A DNA stretch of 64,000 nt from Lithobates sylvaticus (lineage: Eukaryota; Chordata; Amphibia; Anura; Ranidae): assembly GCA_028564925.1 (NCBI GenBank), contig CM053029.1, forward strand, positions 579,235,193 through 579,299,192, in the 5' to 3' direction. Under the pieces are notes generated by a model that saw only the letters and a program-made list of their open reading frames with translations, searched no databases and was not told where the DNA came from. Made by a program: the position numbers and the translations under genes. Below are positions 10,513 to 23,112 of this stretch, one piece after another. How positions within the stretch are numbered: position 1 is the stretch's first letter; each line of letters starts with the position of its first letter.

Positions 10513-11925
10513 ATTATTATTATTATAATACAGGATTTATATAGCGCCAGCAGTTTGCACAGAGCTTTACAACATCAGGGAAGACGGTACAATTACAATA
10601 CAATTCAATACAGGAGGGATCAGAGGGCCCTGCTCATTAGAGCTTACAATCTAGAAGGGAAGGTCAAGTGGAAACAAAAGGTAATAACTGTGGGGGATGA
10701 TCAGATGGACAAAATGAAAATACAGTTGTTAGGTGTGGGTAGGATAGGCTTCCCTAAAGAGGAGAGTTTTCAGGGATCGTCTAAAATCTAATAGAGTAGG
10801 AGATAGACGGACCGATTGGGGTAATAAGTTCCATAGGCTTGGAGAGGCTCTGGAAAAGTCCTGGAGACGAGCATGGGAGGAGGTGATGAGAGAGCTAGAG
10901 AGCAGGAGGTCTTGAGAAGAACGAAGAGAACGATTAGGTTGGTATTTTGAGACTAGGTCAGTGATGTAGTTGGGGGCAGACTTGTGGACTGCTTTGTATG
11001 TAGTTGTTAGTAGACATGTGCACACTGAAATATTTCGTTTTGGAATTTCGTTTTCGTCCGAAAAATACATTTATTTAGTTACTCCCGAAATCGTTTTTAT
11101 TTATTTCGTTTTTCGTTAAAAATTGCATTCGTCGGAAAATCCAAATGAATTAAGGTCGAATCTGTCATTGAAGGCTTATGGTGTTTGTCGAAAGTTCAAA
11201 GAAGATTCGACGGAGCAACTAAACTGTATGACTCTGTATAGTTTAGCTGCAATTCCACCCAATTCCAGCAGCAATCTTTCCTCTCTACGTCGAATCTTTC
11301 CTCTCTACGTCGAATCTTTCCTTTCTAGGTCGAATCTTTCCTTTCTACGTCGAATCTTTTCTCTCTATGTAGAATAATGTTGGACTAATAGAGTTAAGGT
11401 TAGTAACATTCGACCACAGGTTCAATGGACACAGATTGTTATTGTCAGCATCGAATCTCCTATCTATATCGAACTGTTGTCACAACAAAAATAAAGCATT
11501 TATTTATGTCGGATCTTTCGTTTTTCGGATTCTGCACTTTCGTTATCGTTTGTTAAAACGAAAATACCTGAAATTCGGACGAAAATGCATTCGGACGAAA
11601 ACGAAGGCACATGTCTAGTTGTTAGTATTTTGAATTTAATTTGTTGGGTGAGCGGAAGCCAGTGGAGGGATTGACAGAGAGGAGTAGCAGAGACAGAGCG
11701 GTGGGTAAGGTGGATGAGTCTGGCAGCAGCATTCATGATGGACTAAAGGGGGGATAGAGTATGCAGAGGTAGGCCAATGAGGAGGGAGTTGCAGTAATCG
11801 AGGCGGGAGAGGACCAGGGAGTGAATCAAGATCTTTGTTGCGTCATTGGTTAGAAAGGAGCTTATAAATGCAATGAAAGGAGCTACAGCGCAACCACAAG
11901 CCAAATGCTTGGCTTGCTGTTCCAA
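10513..11925 (-). mobile_element. L2-type LINE, 3' portion, split by a hAT MITE
   Basis: Read on the minus strand: 11925-11745 encodes SLVLSRLDYCNSLLIGLP. After that come LCQSLHWLPLTQQIKFKIL (11736-11626), then, beyond the insertion, TYKAVHKSAPNYITDL and SPSLWNLLPQSVRL...FREAY (11010-10735). These are in-order landmarks of the C-terminal reverse transcriptase region of L2-clade LINEs. The 3' end has the L2-like tail TGGCGCTATATAAATCC followed by a TAA-type microsatellite (10513-10540). The coding sense resumes after the hAT element, so the LINE was there first. It is 5' truncated, and there is at least one frame change near 11736-11745. Confidence 0.85.
11011..11617. mobile_element. hAT-type MITE, 607 bp, TSD GTTGTTAG
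   Basis: Ends TAGACATGTGCA and GCACATGTCTA, flanked by a perfect 8-bp duplication GTTGTTAG at 11003-11010 and 11618-11625. It belongs to the same family as 5917-6831. The interior has a short tandem of CTACGTCGAATCTTTCCT (11285-11375). Inserted in the L2 LINE. Confidence 0.9.
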
Positions 11926-12720
11926 GGCAGTATTTTAATAGAAGATCCTTGTTCAAATGAAAAAAGATGAGCCTCTTGAATGCCTGGCAGCCATTGCACT
12001 ACAGCCCTCTGAAAAATTATTCACCATTGGTCTTTTTTTCAAGAGGGGTGTTAGAAAGTGGCACCCATGTGGATGAGACCTAAGAGTTGAGGTGCTGAGA
12101 TTTTGGTGCCTCTGTTGTGATCTTTGAAGTTGAACTTCTCGACAGTTCCTGCAGCTAAAGAAGTAAGTCATTTTACTGAAGGTTAGGAATTTGTAAATAC
12201 TTTAATGTCCATGATTTGGGCACAAGTGCACTTTTTTCTCAAAGTCCGGCGTGTGGGTGGCACACACGGAGACCGGGGTTTGCAGTGAAATGTATTTTTG
12301 GAAAAGTCCCAACAAGGCAATACAGAGTCTGTTGAGACAACCAAACTGGCAAGCTGAACTTACAGAGAGCAGAGCAGATAGTACTTGAAGTGACTGATGA
12401 TGCTGGAAACAACTGTCCAAGGGGGTGGCTGGGAGGCGGATTTGCAACAGGGCACTTGCATGTGAAAAGGCTCCTGCTGAGACACTGATGAACAGTTCCT
12501 AGTCTGTCCCCCTTTCTCAGGAACTTTTCCCTATGCTAGGCACACTGTCCCTATTCAGTGGGTTCCTGTCTCTGATCTAGTCACTACTCAAATACACATC
12601 GACTGAAGGAGGACAGTGCTCAGATCATCCAGGGCAACAATGTCCAATCAGACAGTTGCTCTCCAGATGACACCTACGAAGACCACAGAGGAACAAGAAT
12701 TCCCCCATCCTCCACCCTTA
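11926..12720. other. No gene seen
   Basis: No protein, RNA or repeat family is recognised with confidence. The stretch ends in TTA at 12718-12720, directly against a MITE. Confidence 0.4.
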
Positions 12721-13144
12721 TGCCCCGTACACACGGTCGAAAATTCCGACCACAAAATCCGTCGGATTTATTCCGACGGATTTTGTCCGACACTGGTGTT
12801 GCATACACACGGTCGGACAAAGTTGGCGGAAAATCCGATCATTCTGAACGTGGTGACGTTCGTTGCCTACGACGGAACTACGTAGAGGCTAGTAGCCAAT
12901 AGCTTTGGTCTTGTAATGTGATCTGAGCATGCGTGGCACTTTGTCCGTCGGAATTCGCTACACACGATCGGAAAAAGTCCAATCGGACTTTGTTGTCGGA
13001 AAATTTGAGAGCAGGATATCAAACTTTTTCCGTGGGAAATTCCGACGTAAAAAGTCAGATGGAGCCCACACACGGTCGTAATTTCCGACACCATGGTCCG
13101 CTAGGACATTTTCCGTCGGAAAATCCGACCGTGTGTACGGGGCA
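12721..13144. mobile_element. Harbinger-type MITE, 424 bp, complete
   Basis: TGCCCCGTACACACGGTCG at the left and its complement at the right, flanked by TTA (12718-12720) and TAA (13145-13147). The middle carries ACGTAGAGGCTAGTAGCCAATAGC, a segment shared with 1975-2070 and 52300-52385. No coding capacity. Confidence 0.85.
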
Positions 13145-13184
13145 TAAGGCTAAAGTGCATCTGCCCACAAGTGTGGAACAGTTA

Positions 13185-13601
13185 TGCCCTGTACACACGA
13201 TAGGATTTCCCGATGGAAAATGTGTGATAGGACCTTGTTGTCGGAAATTCCGACCGCGTGTAGGTTCCATCAAACATTTTCCATAGGAACTCCCGTCACA
13301 CAAAGTTTGAGATCTGGTTCTCAAATTTTCTGACAACAAAATCCGTTGTCGGAAATTCCGATCGAGTGTACACAATTCCGACGCACAAAGTGCCACGCAT
13401 GCTCGGAATCAAGCAGAAGAACAGCACTGGCTATTGAACTTAATTTTTCTCGGCTCGTCGTACGTCACCGCGTTCTTGATGTTTGGGATTTCCGACCAAC
13501 TTTGTGTGACCGTGTGTATGCAAGACAAGTTTGAGCCAACATGCGTCGGAAAAAATCCCATGGATTTTGTTGTCGGAAAATTCTATCGTGTGTACAGGGC
13601 A
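13185..13601. mobile_element. Harbinger-type MITE, 417 bp, complete
   Basis: TGCCCTGTACACACGAT at the left and GTGTGTACAGGGCA at the right, with TTA before and TAA after. It lies only 40 bp from the previous copy in the same array. The internal sequence differs from its neighbour, so it is a subfamily member and not a simple duplication. Confidence 0.85.
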
Positions 13602-14425
13602 TAACAAGGCTATGTACATGTACATTTCAATTGTCCTTTTCAGCTGAATGTAATATTAAATTGACTTCAATACCAGATACATTGGATATGCAGTATGTCT
13701 TACAAAATGAATGAAAATGAACCGAGATCCCAGAGTCGACACATTCAGGTAGACATCAAGGAGTAAACCTCCTCTACAGACAAGCTACATGTTATTCTTA
13801 TTTGAATCCAGTGCCTCCTGTCATCCTTCTGTTCTCTACAGGCAAACCCCTGCCATGAGGATACAAGATCAGACAGATAGTACCGACCGTGATCATCTCT
13901 TTGAGTCAGAGATGATCAAAATGTATAGAATTCATCACTTCCCAAACACAGAAATAAATAGTTCATTGGTGCATGAGTACAACACTTAGAAACCCAACAG
14001 ACAGCCTACTAAGGTTGCAAAACAAATATTCTTATTGACATTTTTTTTGGATATGGAGATTCACATTAGCAACCTGTAGCTTTGATATATTACATAATAT
14101 AACTCTTGTTCCGCAAGATAATATGTGGACCTATAGCTAGGCTATCACCAAAAAGGAAGAAAGAAAGAAGTATGGCGCTCTAATGCATATACATAAAATA
14201 AATGATATACAATAAAAATACATCTACCTATATCTCGTGCAAGACATATCAAAACTATTTAAAATAAATACAATGATGCATGATCATTCTATATTTATTC
14301 TAAATAGTTTTATATATTTTGCATGATATACAGCTATATGTATTTTATTATGTACACTATATTATTAAAAGTATTGGAACGCCTGCCTTTACACACACAA
14401 GAACTTTAATGGCATCCCAGTCTTA
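13602..14425. other. No gene seen
   Basis: AT-rich. No family recognised. Short inverted segments near 14275-14330 (ATACAATGATGCATGATCAT, ATTTTGCATGAT) are weak. Confidence 0.35.
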
Positions 14426-14642
14426 TGCCCTGTACACACGGTCGGAAAATCCGACCACAAAATCCATCAGTTTTTTTCCGACGGATTTTGTTGTCGGAAA
14501 ATTTGAGAGCAGGATCTCAAATTTTTTCCGTCGGAAGTTCCGACGGAAAAAGGCAGATTGAGCCCACACACAGTCGGATTTTCCGACAACATTGTCCGAT
14601 AGGACATTTTCCGTCGGAATTTCCGACCGTGTGTACGGGGCA
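14426..14642. mobile_element. Harbinger-type MITE, 217 bp, TSD TTA
   Basis: TGCCCTGTACACACGGTCGG at the left and CCGTGTGTACGGGGCA at the right, with a matching TTA on both sides (14423-14425 and 14643-14645). It is half the length of the 424-bp copies and lacks their middle. The 3-bp TTA duplication is the TWA type expected of PIF/Harbinger. Confidence 0.9.
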
Positions 14643-14936
14643 TTAGTCCGTAGGGTTCAATATTCAATAAATAGTAGGGTTCAATAAAACTAGTAAAATC
14701 TAGGAGTGCACTGCTGATGGAGTAATTTATGAAGATACAATAGTGATATAAGTCTATTTACAAGATTCCCTAAAGTGGAAAAGATGGTCTTCAACAATAT
14801 GACAACAATGTGACAACAATGTGACATAGTCCACAGGAACAAGTCACCTTGAGGCAAGATCAACCACTTCGGCTCTGGAAGGTTTACCCCCCTTCATGAC
14901 CAGGCCATTTTTTTGCGATACGGCACTGTGTTAATT
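14643..14936. mobile_element. Flank plus truncated TTAA-family element end (14861-14936)
   Basis: 14643-14860 has no recognised content. From 14861, AACCACTTCGGCTCTGGAAGG...GACCAGGCCATTTTTTTGCG matches the first ~75 bp of the element at 54053. It is cut off at 14937 by the next TTAA element and does not resume after it. Confidence 0.6.
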
Positions 14937-16103
14937 TTAACCACCTGAGACCCAGTATATGTCATATGACGTCTTTTTGTTCTCAGGTGTATATCTGAAT
15001 GATGCCTGTAGCTACAGACATCATTCAGATATTGCCGTTTTCAGCCGGCGATTCCCTGCACCATATGAACGATCATATCGGCTGTTCCGCCGCTTGATCG
15101 TTCTTACGGGTGACGCCCCCCCCCCCCTCCCGCCGTCTTCCGGTGCTTCTACCGACTCGCCGCTTCCATCTGTGAGTCAGACACAGGATCCGCCGGCCCC
15201 CGGGTGATGATCATACAGATTTCCGGCGGACCAGATGGTCGCCGGAGTCTCTATGATCGTTCGGAGGCCGGGCACGATGTTATGACGTCACGCCCGGCCT
15301 CTGCATTCAAAAAACTGCGGCACCGCGGCTGGGAAGCGGTGATTGTTTTTTTTTTTTTTTTATTTTAGGCTTCCCAGCCTAGAGGTGAGATGTGGGGTCT
15401 TATTGACCCCATATCTCACTGTAAATAGGTCCGATCGTGTCATATTCCTATTACAAGGGATGTTTACATTCCTTGTAATAGGAATAAAAGTAATCAAATA
15501 TTTTTTTTTTTTTTGGTGTTGAACTAAAAAAATAAAGTAAAATTAACAATAAAAAAAAAAAAAAAATTTTTAAAGCGCCCTGTCCCCGCGAGCTTGTACG
15601 CAGAAGCGAACGCATACGTAAGTCCCGCCCACATATGAAAACAGTGTTAAAACCACACATGTGAGGTATCTAGACCTCCTCTGTAACTCAAAATATGTAA
15701 CCAGTAAAAAATGTTAAAGCGTCGACTATGGGGATTTTTAAATACCAAAGTTTGGCGCCATTCCACAAGCGCATGCAATTTTGAAGCGTGATATGTTGGG
15801 TATCTATTTACTCTGCGTATCTTCATCTTTCACATTATGCAAAAAAATTGGGCTAACTTTACTGTTTTGTTTTTTTTTAAAGCAGGAAACTGTTTTTTTT
15901 CTGAAAAAAACGCGTTCGAAAAATTGCTGCGCAAAAACCGTGCGAGATAAAAAGTTGCAACGACCGCCATTGTATTCTTTAGGGTCTTTGCTAAAAAAAC
16001 ATATATAATGTTTGGGGGTTCTATGTAATTTTCTAGCAAAAAAGATTGGAATTTTACATGTAGGAGAGAAATGTCAGAATTGGCCTGGATCTCAGGTGGT
16101 TAA
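14937..16103. mobile_element. TTAA-bounded element, 1.16 kb
   Basis: Left end TTAACCACCTGAGACCCAG (14937) and right end CTGGATCTCAGGTGGTTAA (ending 16103) are inverted copies with TTAA at both edges. The right TTAA is shared with the start of the next element. It contains a GC-rich middle and poly-A/T runs at 15345 and 15500-15570. No coding capacity. Either a piggyBac-like or Kolobok-like target preference would fit. Confidence 0.8.
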
Positions 16104-18868
16104 CCACTTCAGCCCCGGACCAATTGTCAGCTTAAGGACCAGAGGTCTTTTTTCAATTTCGCACTGCACTACTTTAACTGGTAATTGCGCGGTCATGCAG
16201 TTTTGTAACCAAACAAAATTTGCGTCCTTTTCTTCCCACAAATAGAGCTTTCTTTTGATGGTATTTGATTGCCTCTGTGATTTTTATTTTTTTGCGATAT
16301 AAACGGAAAAAGAGCGAAAATTTTGAAAAAAAAAGAGATTTTCTACTTTTTGTTATAAGAAAAATCTAATAAGCTCAATTTTAGTCAAACATTTGGGCCA
16401 AAATGTATTCAGCCACATGTCTTTAGTAAAAAAAATGCCAATAAGCGTATATTTATTGGTTTGCGCAAAAGTTATAGCGTCTACAAACTAGAGTACATTT
16501 TCTGGAATTTACACCGCTTTTAATTTATGACTGCCTATTTCATTTCTTGAGGTGCTAAAATGGCAGAGAAGTACAAAACCCCCCCAAATGACCCCATTTT
16601 GGAAAGTAGACACCCCAAGCTATTTGCTGAGAGGCATGTTGAGCCCATTGAATATTTTTTTTTAAGTCCCAAGTGATTGAATAAAGACAAAAAATAAAAA
16701 AGATTTTTTTTTTTTTCAAAAAGTTGTCACTAAATGATATATTGCTCACACATGCCATAGTTATATGTGGAATTGCACCCCAAAATACATTTTGCTGCTT
16801 CTCCTGAGTATGGGGATACCACATGTGTGGGACTTTTTGGGAGCCTAGCCGCGTACGGGGCCCCGAAACCCAAGCACCGCCTTCAGGATTTCTAAGGGTG
16901 CAAATTTTTGATTTCACTCCTCACTACCTATCACAGTTTTGAAGGCCATAAAATGCCAAAATAGCACAAAACCCCCCCAAATGACCCCATTTTGGAAAGT
17001 AGACACCCCAAGCTATTTGCTGAGAGGCATGGTGAGTATTTTACAGCTCTCATTTGTTTTTGAAAATGAAGAAAGTAAAAAAAAAAAATTTTTTTTCTTT
17101 TTTCAATTTTCAAAAACTTTGTGACAAAAAGTGAGATCTGCAAAATACTCACCATACCTCTCAGCAAATAGCTTGGGGTGTCTACTTTCCAAAATGGGGT
17201 CATTTTGGTGGGTTTTATGCCATCTGGGCATTCCATGGCCTCCGAAACTGTGATTGGCAGTGAGAAGTGAAATAAAAAAATTACACCCTTAGAAAGCCTG
17301 AAGGCGGTGATTGGTTTTTGGGGTTCCGTACGCAGCTAGGCTCCCAAAAAGTCCCACACAGGTGGTATCCCCGTACTCAGGAGAAGCAACAGAATGTATT
17401 TTGGGGTGTATTTCCACATATGCCCATGACATGTTTGAGCATCATATCATTTAGTGACAACTTTTTGTAAAAAAAAATATATATATATTTTTTTTTTTCA
17501 TTATTCAATCTCTTGGGACAAAAAAAAAAAAAATATTTAATGGGCTCAACATTGCTCTCATCAAATAGCTTGGGGTGTCTACTTTCCAAAATGGGGTCAT
17601 TTGGGGGAGGAGGGGTTTGAACTGTCCTGGCATTTTATGCACAACATTTAGAAGCTTATGTCACACGTCACCCACTCTTCTAACCACTTGAAGACAAAGC
17701 CCTTTCTGACACTTTTTGTTTACATGAAAACACTTTTTTTTTTTGCAAGAAAATTACGTTGAACCCCCAAACACTATATATATTGTTAAAGCAAAGGCCC
17801 TACAGATTAAAATGGTGGGTGTTGCATTTTTTTTTTCCACACAGTATTTGCGCAGCGATTTTTCAAACGCATTTTTTGTGGAAAAAATACACTTTTTTTT
17901 ATTTTAATGCACTAAAACACACTATATTGCTCAAATTTTTGATGAAATAAAAAATATGATCTTAGGCCGAGTACATGGATACCAAACACGACATGCTTTA
18001 AAATTGCGCACAAACACGCAGTGGAGACAAACTACATACATTTTTAAAAGCCTTTAAAAGCCTTTACATGATACCACATTAGATTCACGGAGGAGGTCTA
18101 CTGCTAAAATTACTGCCCTCGATCTGACCTTCGCGGTGATACCTCACATGCATGGTGCAATTGCTGTTTACATATGACGCCAGACCAACGCTTGTGTACG
18201 CCTTTGCGCAAGAGAAGGGGGGGCAGGGGTGCTTTTTTTTTTTTTGTTTTTTTGTTTTTTTTTTTATTTATTTAGCTTTTTTATTTTATTTTTAAACTGT
18301 TCCTTCCATTTTTTTTTCTTTGTTATGATTTTTATTGTTATCTCAGGGAATGTAAATATCCCCTATGATAGCAATAGGCAGTGACAGGTACTCTTTTTTT
18401 GAAAAAATTGGGGTCTATTAGACCCTAGATCTTTCCTCTGCCCTCAAAGCATCTGACCACACCAAGATTGGTGTGATAAAATGCTTTCCCAATTTCCCAA
18501 TGGCGCGGTTTATATCCGGGAGGAGGGACATTCCCTCCCACTGCTTGTAAAAGCAGTCTAGAGGCTAATTACCCGCTAGAATTGCTTTTACATGAAAGCC
18601 GATCACTGGCTGAAAAGAATGATACCAAGATGATACCTAAACCTGCAGGCATCATTCTGGTATAACCATTCAAAGTCCAGCAACATACTGGACATATATT
18701 GTAATCTTTTTTTTTTCATGCAGCCTCTTGGCTGAACGAAAAAAAGAGATTGATTGGTGGGTATGCCCACCATTAGAATACCTCCCTTCATCCACCCACT
18801 TCTAATGATGGGCATACATGCACCATTTATATATGCCGATGCATGGGGGCATCCTCCCGCAAAAGTTA

Positions 18869-18912
18869 TGCCGTGTACACACGATCGGAATTTCGACCGT
18901 ATGTACGTGGCA
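18869..18912. mobile_element. 44-bp minimal Harbinger-type MITE, TSD TTA
   Basis: TGCCGTGTACACACGATCGG meets, with almost no spacer, the inverted CCGTATGTACGTGGCA. TTA lies on both sides (18866-18868 and 18913-18915). The inverted counterpart arm at about 23165 lacks it, which shows it inserted after the arms formed. Confidence 0.8.
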
Positions 18913-19861
18913 TTAGGAGCCAATCGCTCCTCCCCCCCCCTGCTGCCCCCATGCTTCGGCATATATGCTCTTTTTTTTAACTGTGGTGGTGAAATCACCT
19001 CCTACAGCATTGGAGTCGCGGCTTTATGTATCGTGGGAGCAAACGCTGTTGCTGTCAAGATAAATAAATCCACGCTGCAACTGAATGGCGCACCTGAAAA
19101 CAAAAAAATGCTTAACACTGAAACACAGTAAACAAAATTACATACCTGAAAAGCAAGCATGATAAAACATAATAAAACATAATAAAACATTGCAGAATAG
19201 AATGGAGTAAAAAAAGAGCAACAATAGAGAGAGAATAGAGAGAGAGAGAGAACAATAAAACGACAACTATTTTTGTTTTTTTTATTTTTTTGAGATTCAC
19301 AGGTAAAAAAGCTCCTGACTGTTAGCGACTGAATCAAAACGCTACCACAAAAAAAATGTTAGCGATCGCAGGGATCAGGCCTGACTCTGCGAACGCTGCA
19401 GTTATGTGTGCTTAGTGTTTTGTAAGTGACAGTGATCGATCGATACTGCACTTGGGTGGGCTGGGCTGGGCGGAGGGGGAAAACGCAGGTGCTAGCAGGT
19501 ATCTGGGCTGATCCCGCTAACAATGCGTTTTTTTTGGAACCCTAAACTGCTGGGACGCTAGTATAGATCTGATCAGATCAGATATTGATCTGTTCAGATA
19601 CTGTGCCACTAAGGGAGGTGTATGCTTTGCGCGTGGGTGTTTGCGGTACTGGCACTAACCTGGGGCGACGCAGACCTTATTTGACCCTAAAACCTAATTG
19701 ATATCACCCGCCGGGCGATCAGGGGGTTAAACCGTTATTGGGTAATAAATGGCGGGTGCCCTGACAGTATAAAAAACAAGCTAACTAACCAGCGTCACCC
19801 GTAACAGTAATACAAAAAAAAACTGGCTACCTAGCGGCACCAGTGACACTAATGGTAAACT

Positions 19862-20620
19862 GGCAAAAGGGGGTGAAAGGGTTAACTAGGGGCAATCAGG
19901 GGGTTAAACCTTTATTAGGTAATATATGGGGGTACCTGACGCTATATAAAAACCTGACGGGGAACCTAAATAACGAAATAACTAACTGGCTAACCAGCGT
20001 CACCAGTGACAGTTATACGGTGATCACTGGTGAAAGGGTTAACTCTAGGGGCAATCAGGGGGTTAAAACCTTTAGGTTGTAATATGGGGGTACCTGACCT
20101 ATAAACCTATTTATGAACCTATATAAACATGGCGGTTAACCTAAAGAAAAACTGGTTACCTAGCGACACTAATGCAGCGATCAGAAAAACGATCGCTTAG
20201 TGACACTGGCAAAAGGGGGTGAAAGGGTTAACTAGGGGCAATCAGGGGGTTTAAAACCTTTATTAGGTAATATATGGGGGTACCTGACGCTATATAAAAA
20301 CCTGACGGGGAACCTAAATAACGAAATAACTAACTGGCTAACCAGCGTCACCAGTGACATTTATACAGTGATCACTGGTGAAAGGGTTAACTCTAGGGGC
20401 AATCAGGGGGTTAAAACCATTATTTAGGTTGTAATATGGGGGTACCTGACCTATAAATCTATTTATGAACCTATATAAACATGGCGGTTAAAATAAAAAA
20501 AAAATGGTTACCTAGCGACACTAATGCAGCGATCAGAAAAACGATCGCTTAGTGACACTGGCAAAAGGGGGTGAAGGGGTTAACTAGGGGCAATCAGGGG
20601 TTAAACCTTTATTAGGGGGG
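19862..20620. repeat. ~350-bp tandem repeat, 2+ units
   Basis: Units starting GGCAAAAGGGGGTGAAAGGG lie at 19862, 20208 and 20560 (periods 346 and 352). Each contains a GGTTAACT...GGGGGTTAAA block twice, suggesting an older ~175-bp doubling. The third unit is partial. It lies between the inverted arms. Confidence 0.9.
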
Positions 20621-21168
20621 GGTAGGGGGCTACCTTGGACCTAAAACTAACTGCCCTGACAGTTATTACAGTCACACTGACACTAAATGCAGTGATCAGT
20701 AAATAAATGATCACTGCAATTAGTGACACTGTGACTGGGGGGGGGGGGTGATCTGGGGGGTGATCTGGGGGTGACAGGGGGGTGGATTGTGTGCCTATGT
20801 GTACTGGTGTCAGTGTACTGTTTGTGCACTAACCTGTACATGTTCTCTCCTCGGCGTTCCGGTCACATAGACCGGCGCACCGAGCATGACATCACTTCCG
20901 CCTTCCTGTCTATACAATAGACAGGAAGGGGAAGCTTTTCATTCGCCAGGAGCGATCGCGAGGGGTGGCCAGAAACCACTGGCCGTCCCCTCGTCCCGGA
21001 TCGCTCCTGAAGTGATGCCGACCGTCCCCGCCGGCGGAGGGGGTTCCGATCGGACAGCCCACCCGCCGGAAGAATGTCACGTACAGGTACGTGATTCTGC
21101 CTGTACGTGCCATTCTGCCGACGTATATATACGTGGGGCGGTCGGCAAGTGGTTAACAGACAATTGCG
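20621..21168. mobile_element. GC-rich right end of a TTAA element
   Basis: Contains G-runs (20738-20790) and ends with short palindromes (GTACAGGTACGTGATTCTGCCTGTAC near 21080-21110; GACGTATATATACGTGG near 21119). These lead to GGCGGTCGGCAAGTGGTTAA at 21138-21157, a right end mirrored by the left end at 27286. Its own left end was not located. Confidence 0.6.
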
Positions 21169-21656
21169 NNNNNNNNNNNNNNNNNNNNNNNNNNNNNNNN
21201 NNNNNNNNNNNNNNNNNNNNNNNNNNNNNNNNNNNNNNNNNNNNNNNNNNNNNNNNNNNNNNNNNNNNNNNNNNNNNNNNNNNNNNNNNNNNNNNNNNNN
21301 NNNNNNNNNNNNNNNNNNNNNNNNNNNNNNNNNNNNNNNNNNNNNNNNNNNNNNNNNNNNNNNNNNNNNNNNNNNNNNNNNNNNNNNNNNNNNNNNNNNN
21401 NNNNNNNNNNNNNNNNNNNNNNNNNNNNNNNNNNNNNNNNNNNNNNNNNNNNNNNNNNNNNNNNNNNNNNNNNNNNNNNNNNNNNNNNNNNNNNNNNNNN
21501 NNNNNNNNNNNNNNNNNNNNNNNNNNNNNNNNNNNNNNNNNNNNNNNNNNNNNNNNNNNNNNNNNNNNNNNNNNNNNNNNNNNNNNNNNNNNNNNNNNNN
21601 NNNNNNNNNNNNNNNNNNNNNNNNNNNNNNNNNNNNNNNNNNNNNNNNNNNNNNNN
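21169..21656. other. Assembly gap (488 N)
   Basis: A run of N near the axis of the inverted arms. Palindromic and tandem sequence around it may be why it did not assemble. Confidence 0.99.
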
Positions 21657-21755
21657 GCACAGACTAGGACACACTTTCACAGGGTCTCCAAAGATGCCAT
21701 CGCATTTTGAGAGACCCAAACCTCGAAACATTCCAGTTACAAATAAAAGTGTAAA

Positions 21756-21896
<141 letters not shown>

Positions 21897-22119
21897 AAAA
21901 AAGCCAAAAATAGTTGTTTTATTGCTCTCTCTCTATTGTTCTCTCTCTATTTTCAGGCTCTTTTTACTATGTTTTTTCATGTTTGCTTTTCAGGTATGTA
22001 ACTATTTTATACTTTACTGTTAACTATGTTTTATTGTTAACCATAATTTTCTTTTCAGGAAAGCCATTCAGCTGCAGCACTGATTTATTTACCTTGACAG
22101 CAACAGCGTTTGCTCTCAC

Positions 22120-23037
22120 TATACTGTACACTATAGTGAAAAAGTTAAAAGCTTTGGGCCGTTGCTGTGCTCATGGATTATGAACAGGCCACAAATGGTG
22201 AGAATAGAAGATCAGGTGTCTAACACTATTATTTTGAATACAGGGGTACCACAGGGATGTGTGTTAAGTCGGCCCTGTTTACATTGTTTACGCACGACTG
22301 TACTCCCATACATGCGTCTAACACTATAGTAAAGTTTGCTGATGACACCACTTTAGTAGGACTCATGCAAGATAATGATGAGACAGCTTATAGACAGGAA
22401 ATTCAACATTTGCTTGAGTGGTGTAGATAAAATGATTTAATACTCAATACGGCAAAAACTAAAGAAATAATAGTGTATTATAGGAGATCAAGAAAGATCA
22501 ATCATTGCCCGGTTTATATAGGTGGTAAGGAGGTGTAAAGGGTGGACACTATAAAAAATTTTGGGAGTGCATATTACAAAGGAGTTGTCATGGTCTCAAA
22601 ATACTTATTTTTTGTGAAAAAAGCTCAGCAGAGACTGAAGCAGGCTGGATTGTCCTTAAGGCTTCTGGTCAACTCCTATCATTGTACCATTGAGAGTATT
22701 CTTCTCCACTGCTCTGTAGTGTGGTATGCCAGCTGCAGGGCGGAGGATAAGAAGTGCCTGTTTCGTGTGGTGAAAACAGCACAGCGGATCATAGGAACAG
22801 AGCTACCCAATTTAGACAAAGCATATGCCAGCCGATTAAAAAAGCGGGCAAAAGCTATTAGTATTGATCCAACCCACCCAGGTTACAGTGTGTTTGTCCC
22901 ATTGCCATCAGGGAAAAGATATAGGACACTTAAAACGCACACTAATCACTAATGTGTGGTTTTGTTGAGAAGTGTTTTATTGCTCCTGTAAAGAGTACCC
23001 GGAAAAATGTTGTTGTATGTATACAATGACAATAAAG

Positions 23038-23103
<66 letters not shown>

Positions 23104-23112
23104 CATCTATCT
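22120..23112 (+). mobile_element. Rex1/Babar-type LINE, 5'-truncated
   Basis: Encodes, in order, NTGVPQGCVLS (about 22240-22272), KFADDTTLVGLM (about 22333-22368, the catalytic ADD motif) and a C-terminal open segment at 22542-22952 that ends LPSGKRYRTLKTHTNH. This order and wording match Rex1-clade reverse transcriptases. Frames are broken between the motifs, so it is inactive. The 3' end is ACAATGACAATAAAGTCTA followed by a TCTA microsatellite, the usual Rex1 tail. It lies inside the right inverted arm. A CTATAC at 22120 and again at 23111 may be the target duplication. Confidence 0.85.
23037..23112. repeat. (TCTA)n microsatellite tail of the Rex1 LINE
   Basis: About 18 tetranucleotide units directly at the LINE 3' end. 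Confidence 0.95.

Noticed and set aside
20863-21731. Long open frames across 21169-21656
   Set aside because: Same cause: the gap is translated as unknown residues.
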